Position numbers and translations under genes: made by a program
Notes under the pieces: generated by a model
Seen by the model: only the letters and a program-made list of their open reading frames with translations
Databases searched by the model: none
What the model was told of the DNA's origin: nothing
Part shown: one piece after another, positions 27,656 to 34,888 of the stretch
Position numbering within the stretch: the first letter of the stretch is position 1
Layout of the letters: the number at the start of each line of letters is the position of its first letter
Source of the DNA: Cyclobacteriaceae bacterium
GTDB taxonomy: Bacteria > Bacteroidota > Bacteroidia > Cytophagales > Cyclobacteriaceae
Assembly: GCA_028285685.1 (NCBI GenBank)
Contig: JANQOR010000035.1
Span: 62,001-126,000 of the forward strand
DNA length: 64,000 bases
Direction: 5' to 3'

Positions 27656-28666
27656 ATGCTTGATCGTATCGACAAGGTTCTGGAGGAAATCAATTCATTT
27701 ACAGCTAGCAACAGTTCTGAAATTGAAAGTTTTAGGATTAAGTATGTTGGAAAAAAGAGCATAATAAACGAATTGTTCGAGGATTTTAGGAATGTTCCGG
27801 GGGAGCAGAAAAAGGAATTGGGTCCGGCCCTCAACAAGCTTAAAAATCTAGCACAAGAAAGGCTACGGGAATTGGCAGAGGGCTTAACCTCCAATAGAGA
27901 TCAAGTTGCTTCTGAGATCGACGTTACACTTCCACCAATTCACAATTCCGAAGGCTCAATCCATCCGATCTCCCAAACAAAGAGTCGTATTATCGAAATC
28001 TTCGAACGACAAGGATTCAATGTGGAGGATGGGCCTGAAATTGACAACGATTGGAACAATTTTACTGCATTAAATTTTCCTGAAAATCATCCTGCGAGAG
28101 AAATGCAGGACACGTATTTTATCGAGAGAGATCCTGATGTTTTGCTGCGAACTCATACCTCCAATGTTCAGATCAGGTTGATGAACAAAAAGAAACCTCC
28201 TATCCGATCGATCATGCCTGGGCGTGTTTTTAGGAATGAGGCCATCTCTGCAAGAGCCCATTGTTTTTTTCATCAGGTCGAAGGACTGTGTATAGGTGAG
28301 CGTATAAGCTTCAAAGATTTAAAGAATACACTTTACTACTTCTCGCGAGAGATGTTTGGCAAGGATACCAAGATTAGGTTGCGGCCTTCCTATTTTCCGT
28401 TCACAGAACCCAGTGCTGAGATAGACATAAGCTGTTTTATTTGTGGTGGTAGCGGATGTAAAATCTGCAAGAAGACCGGATGGGTTGAGATAGCGGGCTC
28501 CGGAATGGTGGATCCTAATGTTCTTGAAAATTGTGGTATTGATTCTGGGAAATACAGTGGATTTGCCTTTGGTATGGGAATAGAGCGAATCACCATGCTC
28601 AAGTATCAGTTGGATGATCTCAGGCTTTTCTCAGAGAATGACTTGAGGTTCTTAAAACAGTTTTAG
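27656..28666 (+). CDS. pheS: Phenylalanine-tRNA ligase alpha subunit
   Basis: Catalytic subunit of the cytoplasmic phenylalanyl-tRNA synthetase, which pairs with PheT (not in the window). The 336-residue protein has an N-terminal coiled coil (about 1-90) and the class II motifs: motif 2 region PGRVFRNEAISARAHCFFHQ near 188-207 and motif 3 GFGMGIERITML-like FAFGMGIERITML near 303-315. It also has a short Cys-rich insert (CFICGGSGCKICKKTGW). Length and motifs match PheS. As a housekeeping gene it marks the right border of the polysaccharide locus. Confidence 0.97.
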   Translation: MLDRIDKVLEEINSFTASNSSEIESFRIKYVGKKSIINELFEDFRNVPGEQKKELGPALNKLKNLAQERLRELAEGLTSNRDQVASEIDVTLPPIHNSEGSIHPISQTKSRIIEIFERQGFNVEDGPEIDNDWNNFTALNFPENHPAREMQDTYFIERDPDVLLRTHTSNVQIRLMNKKKPPIRSIMPGRVFRNEAISARAHCFFHQVEGLCIGERISFKDLKNTLYYFSREMFGKDTKIRLRPSYFPFTEPSAEIDISCFICGGSGCKICKKTGWVEIAGSGMVDPNVLENCGIDSGKYSGFAFGMGIERITMLKYQLDDLRLFSENDLRFLKQF

Positions 28667-28698
28667 AAGATCTTGTAAAGAATTCTAATTCAGAGGAC

Positions 28699-29664
28699 CT
28701 ATAACAAGCCTTCAACAATCTTTTCCTCTGAGATCCCTTCCGCTTCCGCTTTGAAGTTTCTGACTATCCTATGTCTCATTACAGGTATGGCTACCGATTT
28801 TATATCCTCAATATCTGGTGAATATTTACCCGTTATTAGGGCGTTGCATTTGGCCGCTAGAATTAGAAATTGACCAGCTCTTGGACCAGCACCCCATTCC
28901 AGGTAGTCATTTGCAATATCAGAAGAGTGAGACTCATTTGGTCGCGATTTTGTGACTAGTCGTACCGCATAGTCAAACACGTTGTCCGGGACCGGAACTT
29001 TTCGTATCAAGGATTGATACCCAAGTATATCTTCCTTATGCAGGACTTCACTAACCTCTCCTGTAGCATCGGAGGTTGTCTGCTTTATAACCTCGATTTC
29101 GTCTTCAAATTTTGGATAGTCCAACTTGATCATAAACATGAACCTGTCAAGTTGCGCTTCAGGTAAAGGGTAAGTACCTTCTTGCTCAATCGGATTTTGA
29201 GTAGCCAAGACAAAAAATGGTTTATCCAGCTCATAGTTCTTACCTGCAATTGTTACTGCTCCTTCTTGCATGGCTTCTAACAACGCCGACTGGGTTTTTG
29301 GAGGAGTTCTGTTTATTTCATCAGCAAGAATCACATTTGAAAAAATTGGCCCTTGAATAAACCTGAGATTTCTTTCCTTATCGAGTGTTTCGGCACCAAG
29401 GATGTCAGATGGCATAAGGTCAGGTGTGAATTGGATTCGATTGAAGTCCAGCGAAAGACATTTCGAAACGGTTTGAACCAAAAGCGTTTTTGCCAATCCG
29501 GGCACACCAACGAGGAGCGAGTGACCATTACAAAAGAGCGAGGTGATCAAAAGACGGACAACTTCCGATTGACCGATGATTTGTTTGGAAATTTCTGATT
29601 CTAGTTTTTTGAAGTTCTCAGCTAGTTCATCAGCCAAGGCAACATCGTCATTTTTTTTTGCCAT
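28699..29664 (-). CDS. MoxR-family AAA+ ATPase
   Basis: A 321-residue AAA+ ATPase of the MoxR type, chaperone-like proteins that remodel or help mature partner proteins. Walker A is GVPGLAKT near 58-65, Walker B is VILADEINRTPPKTQSAL near 119, and the sensor/arginine region includes LPEAQLDRFMF. MoxR genes are usually followed by DUF58, vWA and BatA-like genes; here it is instead the last gene of an operon led by SurA-like and partner-switch genes, 18 bp after the SurA-like gene. The identity is certain; the partner is unknown. Confidence 0.93.
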   Translation of the reverse strand: MAKKNDDVALADELAENFKKLESEISKQIIGQSEVVRLLITSLFCNGHSLLVGVPGLAKTLLVQTVSKCLSLDFNRIQFTPDLMPSDILGAETLDKERNLRFIQGPIFSNVILADEINRTPPKTQSALLEAMQEGAVTIAGKNYELDKPFFVLATQNPIEQEGTYPLPEAQLDRFMFMIKLDYPKFEDEIEVIKQTTSDATGEVSEVLHKEDILGYQSLIRKVPVPDNVFDYAVRLVTKSRPNESHSSDIANDYLEWGAGPRAGQFLILAAKCNALITGKYSPDIEDIKSVAIPVMRHRIVRNFKAEAEGISEEKIVEGLL

Positions 29665-29682
29665 TCTATCCTTTATCGTATT

Positions 29683-31038
29683 TTACTCCGAGAGGTTGCA
29701 ATAATCGAACTCGGCGTCTATTTCAATATACACGTTGTTTCGAGCAGTCTCAAACCACTCGGCAATTATTTCATTCTTTTTCTTATTTAGCGTTGCTGCT
29801 GCAATTTTCTGGTAGTCCTCATCCAGATTGGCTTGATGGGGGGCTACTCTTTCTTTGTAGTAGAGTATTCTATATGCATACGTTCCATCTTGTTGTTGAA
29901 AACGAATTGGTTCTGTTATAGTGCCGATCTTCATCGTATCCAGGGTAAAGAAAATGTTAGGGTCCAATTGATCAACAGGCACTCTCCCAGCCCCTGACTC
30001 ATCTAGAAAAAATCCACCGGCCGATGAAGTTAGCTGATCGTCTGAATTTTCTTTGGCAGCTTCTTGGAAAGTCAAACTATCAGCCTGAACAAGGACGCGC
30101 AAGCTGTCAAGGAGATCTGTTGACCTCTGAAAATCGGTGGCGTCAGGAGTCGGGCTAATCAAGATATGACGGGACTTAAAAGTATTGCCTCGTTTCTCTT
30201 GTAGCTCTATCAAATGGAAGCCAAATTGAGTTTCCACAGGCATGGAAAGCTCCCCGGGTTGCAAGGAAAGGGCTGTAGCTTCAAACTCCGGTGCTAGCTG
30301 CCCTCTGCTGTAAAAGGGAAGCTCACCGCCTCTCGCGGCGGATCCAGGATCTTGGGAAAATTTCTTGGCTAAATCCGCAAAAGATTCTCCTGCGACGATC
30401 CGATCTCGAATATCGAGCATTTGATTCCTGACCTTGCTTTTTTGTGCCACACCAGGTTCAGGGATGGAGACAATTTGAGCTACGGAGACTTCAGTGGAAA
30501 AGTAAGGGAGTGAGTCGCGCGGGATTTCTCTAAAAAATTTTCGCACTTCTGCTGGCGTTACTTTTACCTCTGAGGTAAGCTCGGACTGCATGCGCTGAAT
30601 GACCATCTGTTCTTTGATGTTGTCAAAAACTTCAGCGCGGATCTGACCTATAGATTTTCCATAGGCCTTCTGTACCTCCTCCTCGCCACCAAATTGCTGC
30701 AACATGAGAGACATACGCCTGTCCAGATTGCTGCTCACTTCCGTATCGTCGATTATTACCGAGTCGATCTCTGCTTGCGCAACCATCATTTTGTTTACCA
30801 CAAGCTGTTGTAAAATCTCACACTTGGCATTGCTGCTGCGATACTCTCCTCGAGACAAGAAATCAAGGTAAGCTTTTTCAACCTCAGATTTTAGGATAAT
30901 ATAGTTATCAACTTTTGCAGCAATTCTGTCAATTATGATTCCGTCCTCTGAACTCTGACCAAAGGAATGCAAGCTACCGCATAGAAGTAAACTAATTATT
31001 ATAAATTTCGAATGCATTTGTTGCTTTTGCTTCTTCAT
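29683..31038 (-). CDS. surA: SurA-like periplasmic peptidyl-prolyl isomerase/chaperone
   Basis: Periplasmic folding factor for outer-membrane proteins. The 451-residue protein has a signal peptide (core IIISLLLCGSL), a SurA N-terminal helical domain (about 30-170), and two parvulin-type domains. The first runs around 180-285 (SVAQIVSIPEP, FSQDPGSAARGGELPFYSRG, GFHLIEL); the second, more divergent one runs around 288-400 (SRHILISPTP). A C-terminal helix follows. The start at 31038 overlaps the upstream lipoprotein gene by 47 bp; an ATG at 31017 would still overlap by 26 bp. Both give a good signal peptide. The overlap implies coupled translation with its divergent relative upstream. Confidence 0.9.
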   Translation of the reverse strand: MKKQKQQMHSKFIIISLLLCGSLHSFGQSSEDGIIIDRIAAKVDNYIILKSEVEKAYLDFLSRGEYRSSNAKCEILQQLVVNKMMVAQAEIDSVIIDDTEVSSNLDRRMSLMLQQFGGEEEVQKAYGKSIGQIRAEVFDNIKEQMVIQRMQSELTSEVKVTPAEVRKFFREIPRDSLPYFSTEVSVAQIVSIPEPGVAQKSKVRNQMLDIRDRIVAGESFADLAKKFSQDPGSAARGGELPFYSRGQLAPEFEATALSLQPGELSMPVETQFGFHLIELQEKRGNTFKSRHILISPTPDATDFQRSTDLLDSLRVLVQADSLTFQEAAKENSDDQLTSSAGGFFLDESGAGRVPVDQLDPNIFFTLDTMKIGTITEPIRFQQQDGTYAYRILYYKERVAPHQANLDEDYQKIAAATLNKKKNEIIAEWFETARNNVYIEIDAEFDYCNLSE

Positions 31039-31849
31039 AAATGTTCTTCTCCAATTCTTTCTTTAATTCTATCTTCCTCTTGTTAATAATTATATCAGAA
31101 ATGCTCTCCCGTACAAATTCTATGGGTGCAATTTCACCAACAAGCTTGTATTCGAATATCTTTAAAAAGTAAGTATAGTCTTCATCTGAGTTTTCAATGG
31201 AGCTGGTTGTTTGCAAGAACCGGGCTTTGTCATTGATTTCTTTTAGTGGAGTCTCCTGGATTACTTCATTGAATCGTACCCAGATGCTGTTGTCGAGAAA
31301 TGCTCTTACGGAAAATTGATTAGAATAGTCCCAAACCTCCGCAGAATCTGTGGGGTAATTTCGCAGACTTCTTCTGAACCGTTGCAGGTTTGGCGCTGAC
31401 GAAGGTATTTTAAAGTACAAGCACTTAGTAAGGTTCTCTCTTAAAATGAAATTCTCAGACTTCTCATTGTAGTATGCCAATATTTCTGTGTCTCTTACTT
31501 CCGTATCAATATTTTGATCTATGTATCTTTTTTCAAAATCGTGGATCATCAACGCGTACTGATATTCAAGCACTTTTTGCTTTATTTCTGCCTCATTAAA
31601 ATCGATTACTTCCTGTGCTCTACTGATCAATAGCTGCTTTTTGATCCAATCATCCACAAACTTCTCAACGAAAACGGCACTGTCTGTTGCTGAGCTATTC
31701 TGCGGAATAAGACCGACGATGTTTTCTTCGAATAGTTCCTGGTCGCCAGCTTTTGCAATTATCTTGGTTGCTGACTGTTCTCTTGGCTGTAGGAGCTCAC
31801 ATCCGCCTACTAAAACGACAATAATAAACAACGGAAGAATACGCCACAT
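30992..31849 (-). CDS. SurA-like lipoprotein with a degenerate PPIase domain
   Basis: A 285-residue predicted lipoprotein: MWRILPLFIIVVLVGGC has a lipobox (VGGC). The helical middle part (about 40-120) resembles the SurA/PpiD N-terminal chaperone domain, with a pattern such as VDDWIKKQLLISRAQ. The region after DTEILAYYNEKSENFILREN looks like the start of a PPIase linker, but the parvulin core motifs (SQDP, GG-G-F) cannot be found. A chaperone function at the membrane is inferred. The ATG at 31849 shares one base with the upstream kinase stop (TAATG); an in-frame upstream start at 31876 is less likely because it delays the signal peptide. It lies directly upstream of surA. Confidence 0.72.
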   Translation of the reverse strand: MWRILPLFIIVVLVGGCELLQPREQSATKIIAKAGDQELFEENIVGLIPQNSSATDSAVFVEKFVDDWIKKQLLISRAQEVIDFNEAEIKQKVLEYQYALMIHDFEKRYIDQNIDTEVRDTEILAYYNEKSENFILRENLTKCLYFKIPSSAPNLQRFRRSLRNYPTDSAEVWDYSNQFSVRAFLDNSIWVRFNEVIQETPLKEINDKARFLQTTSSIENSDEDYTYFLKIFEYKLVGEIAPIEFVRESISDIIINKRKIELKKELEKNIYEEAKATNAFEIYNN

Positions 31850-32259
31850 TAAGCGATGGTTTTTACAAGCCTGCAAATATTGTAATTCTTTTCTGTAGAG
31901 AACTCAATTTTATCCATAATTCTCTTCACGAGCAGTAAGCCCAGGCCGCCCTGCCTTCTGGAGGAAACAAGCTCATCCATGCTTGGGGAGTCGTATTTGT
32001 TAATGTCAAAGCCCACTCCTTTGTCCCTGAAAGTGAACACGATCTGCTTTGGCTTGAAATCAAGGTCTAGTTCGATTTTGTTTACCGGATCACAGTTATT
32101 AGCATGAATGATGAGATTTGCACAGACTTCGTCTACGGCCAGCACTAATTTGTGAGCCTCAAGATCAGGAATCTTGTTCCTATCCAGTTCGTCAGCAACA
32201 AACTGACGGATTTTGGTCAGTTCATCTTTCGAACATACTATGACAATGCTCTTACTCAT
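31849..32259 (-). CDS. RsbW-like anti-sigma/serine kinase (HATPase_c_2)
   Basis: A 136-residue GHKL ATPase of the RsbW/SpoIIAB type. The N box is AVDEVCANLIIHA near 42-54, the DKGVGFD (G1) motif is near 97, and a GGLGLLLVKRIMD stretch forms the ATP lid/G2 region. In known systems such kinases phosphorylate a STAS-domain antagonist and bind a sigma factor or other target. The STAS gene directly upstream overlaps by 8 bp, and the PP2C phosphatase precedes that, giving the full partner-switch set. No sigma factor of the SigB type is found nearby, so the output target is unknown. Confidence 0.88.
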   Translation of the reverse strand: MSKSIVIVCSKDELTKIRQFVADELDRNKIPDLEAHKLVLAVDEVCANLIIHANNCDPVNKIELDLDFKPKQIVFTFRDKGVGFDINKYDSPSMDELVSSRRQGGLGLLLVKRIMDKIEFSTEKNYNICRLVKTIA

Positions 32260-32593
32260 TCAATTTCTTTATTGCTTCCTCTTCATTTTCTGCAATAGCA
32301 ATAAGTTTTTCCAAGCCCAGAATATCAAAAACCTGTCGTACTGTTTCCTGAATGCCAAACAACACTAGTTTGATTTTTTTTAGTTCAAACTCATCCAAGT
32401 AAGACACAAAAACGCCTAATCCCGCTGAGGATATGTAGACAAGTCTGGTCAGATCCACCGCAATCCTCGACTCGCCAACTTCCAATACTTCCTTGAACGC
32501 ATTGTCTAAATGAATGGATGAACCTGCGTCAACGTCGCCTTCAACGCGTATGAAATGAACATCTTCGTTTTTCTCTTTTTCTATGTTAACCAT
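32252..32593 (-). CDS. STAS-domain anti-sigma-factor antagonist (RsbV-like)
   Basis: A 113-residue single STAS domain protein. It has the usual beta strand FIRVEGDVDAGS near 14-25 and the phosphorylation loop DLTRLVYISSAGLGVF near 47-62; the serine pair at 55-56 is at the expected site of phosphorylation. It should switch between the phosphatase upstream and the RsbW-like kinase downstream, with 8-bp overlaps on both sides. The role is by homology to SpoIIAA/RsbV; the regulated process is not visible. Confidence 0.9.
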   Translation of the reverse strand: MVNIEKEKNEDVHFIRVEGDVDAGSSIHLDNAFKEVLEVGESRIAVDLTRLVYISSAGLGVFVSYLDEFELKKIKLVLFGIQETVRQVFDILGLEKLIAIAENEEEAIKKLNE

Positions 32594-34655
32594 TACTATC
32601 GGTATTAAACTTTACGACGACCATCGTATAGTCGTCATCAATTGCGACCTCACCGGTAAAATCGGCAAGATCTCTTTTAATCGCTTCCTTTATTTGGGCT
32701 GGTGCTTTTTTGGCGTGACTATTAAATGAGTTTCTTAGTCTATCATCTCCAAACTGCTCTCCTGTCTCATTTTTTGCTTCTGTTATACCGTCAGTATATA
32801 AAAGCATGGTATCGCCTTCGTTATAGCTAAGTGTTGTGCTATGAACGTATTTCTCGTACTTTGAGTTTCTTACAATACCTAGCCCCATTCCTTCGCTCTC
32901 GAGATATGATGTTTCGTTCGTTTCAGAGCAAAACATGAGGGTGGGACAATGTCCGGCCCGAGAAAATTCGATGGTCTTTTTCTTGGCATCTAAGTAGAAG
33001 TATGTTGCAGTTATAAATGAGCTTCTTTCAAGACAGTTACTTAGAGCAATATTTGCCTGAATGGTGAACTGCGATGGTGATACTTTTTGAGAAGCCAGGC
33101 TATGAAAGATGCCTTTCATTTGGGCCATTTGGAACGCTGCGCTGGTGCCTTTTCCTGATACATCGGCAATGATTAGACCATATTTATCTTTCTCAATTTC
33201 TATAAAATCATAGTAATCTCCTCCTACCTCATCTGCAGCCATAGCAAAAGCGTCTATTTCAATACCGCCGTTAATCTCCAGGTTGGTGGGTAACAGACTC
33301 TTCTGCACATTTTTGGCGATTTTTAGTTGCTCCTTGTATCGTTCATTTTCCAGAGATTCTTTAATGAGGGCAAGGTTTTCCAGCGAGATACTTGTTTGAT
33401 TTACGAAGGTGGTAATGATATTCACCATCTCTCTATTGAAGGCCTCGGAAACCTCATTTAGCATTACAATGAATCCCACTTGTTTCGACTGCACATATAT
33501 AGGAAGGGCAATAATGGATTTGTACTTGTTGTCTTTTAGTGAATCGGTGAGTTTCGAGGGATTATGATCCCTGTCAAAATTTAAGGACAGGATGTCTTTT
33601 ATTGTACCCGATTTGATTTTTGACTTGATCTCATTGATTTCGGTCTCTTTCAGATTTCTTATTGATTGAAAGATACCTTCTTCTTCTTTCACTTCCAGCC
33701 ATGCAGCGTCTGCAAAAACGGCACTCATGGAACTCTCAAGAAGTATTTCGTATGTCTGATCTATAGTCTCGCCTCTTGGGATCGACTGACTCAGTTTTTG
33801 ATAATCAATGGCTTCCTTCAATTTCCTTTCAAAGACCGAAGATGTAGGGAGATTAAAAAGAGTCACCAAAATCGAGATGCCCGCGTACAAAAACAAAAAA
33901 CCAAGTAGACCCAGGAAGAACACACTGTTCATCAGGTCCATCACCAGTACCCCAGTAGCCCTAAAATCATCGAGGTTCAGGAAAAAGTGGTACAGGTAGA
34001 TCCCTGAGAGAAGAATGAAAAGTATTCCCTTCCACTTTTGTCGGAAATTCAGGTAGGCAATCCATTTCAGGTTAAAGGTCAAGATCAACGAGAAGCAGGA
34101 CAGGACAATAAGTCCCACATTGAAATTGGTCCCAAAAAGTTCTAGTTCAAAGAAATCGTACCCAAGACTAAGAAGGAGGGCGATTTCAAAGAAGCTCCAA
34201 AACTGGAGTAAGTTCTTCGATTTTTGATAAAGGATGAGACGCTTCCAAACTACCAGTGTGGACACCATATAAATGATCACCAGTCCAAGAAGAATGTTGT
34301 AGAAGAAGTTAACGGTAAGTGGATTTTCAACTATGCTGCTGTTGGCAAAAACAGTGAAGAAAAACCTGATCCCAAGTGAGATTAGCGTTGTGATCAAACC
34401 GGTAATAAATACTTTCCATAGCAGATCTGTGAAATTCAGTGTGTCCGCTTTCGAAATGACATACCGGTAATACCCAAATGTTGAAACAACAAATCCTGTA
34501 AAGAAAAGTTGTGGTATAAAGTCCGATAATTGGACTTTCATCTCGTAGCTCTCGATGAACAGTAAATAGATATTAGATGCTGAAAAGAGTAACCAGCAAA
34601 TAAGCGCCCCAAGGAACGTAAGCCGTATTTTTAGCTTATCTGTCATCGGGTGCAA
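32586..34655 (-). CDS. Membrane-bound PP2C-type phosphatase with GAF domain (RsbU/SpoIIE-like)
   Basis: A 689-residue sensor phosphatase. The N-terminal half (about 10-280) contains about eight hydrophobic helices. A GAF-like domain at about 290-430 includes FADAAWLEVKEEEG and IIALPIYVQSKQVGFIVML. A short coiled linker (NERYKEQLKIAKNVQKSLLP) leads to a SpoIIE/PP2C catalytic domain at about 455-685 with metal-binding acidic motifs VGGDYYDF, IADVSGKGTSAAF and LLYTDGITEAKN. It should dephosphorylate the STAS protein encoded just downstream (8-bp overlap) in response to a membrane or cytoplasmic signal. It is the first gene of the operon. The start could be this ATG or the ATG three codons later. 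Confidence 0.9.
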   Translation of the reverse strand: MHPMTDKLKIRLTFLGALICWLLFSASNIYLLFIESYEMKVQLSDFIPQLFFTGFVVSTFGYYRYVISKADTLNFTDLLWKVFITGLITTLISLGIRFFFTVFANSSIVENPLTVNFFYNILLGLVIIYMVSTLVVWKRLILYQKSKNLLQFWSFFEIALLLSLGYDFFELELFGTNFNVGLIVLSCFSLILTFNLKWIAYLNFRQKWKGILFILLSGIYLYHFFLNLDDFRATGVLVMDLMNSVFFLGLLGFLFLYAGISILVTLFNLPTSSVFERKLKEAIDYQKLSQSIPRGETIDQTYEILLESSMSAVFADAAWLEVKEEEGIFQSIRNLKETEINEIKSKIKSGTIKDILSLNFDRDHNPSKLTDSLKDNKYKSIIALPIYVQSKQVGFIVMLNEVSEAFNREMVNIITTFVNQTSISLENLALIKESLENERYKEQLKIAKNVQKSLLPTNLEINGGIEIDAFAMAADEVGGDYYDFIEIEKDKYGLIIADVSGKGTSAAFQMAQMKGIFHSLASQKVSPSQFTIQANIALSNCLERSSFITATYFYLDAKKKTIEFSRAGHCPTLMFCSETNETSYLESEGMGLGIVRNSKYEKYVHSTTLSYNEGDTMLLYTDGITEAKNETGEQFGDDRLRNSFNSHAKKAPAQIKEAIKRDLADFTGEVAIDDDYTMVVVKFNTDSNG

Positions 34656-34888
34656 AAATATAGTGCTTAGGCTACATAAGCAGGTGAGACGGACTCGTTG
34701 TGGTTAAAGAATGTTAAGCTGTCAATCGGCCTATTGTAATTTCATTTCTAGTTCAACTATTATATTCTTGCGGGACCATCTTCGGTGAGAGAGATTAATT
34801 TCGTTCACAAATTAGGGAGACTCCCATTGAAGATGTTCATGAAGATGTTTCACTTATAGTTTGAACCTAACCGAGTGTCAAAAGTATT

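Noticed and set aside
28667-28698. Terminator between pheS and the MoxR gene
   Set aside because: Only a 5-bp palindrome (GAATTCTAATTC) is present, too weak for a terminator.
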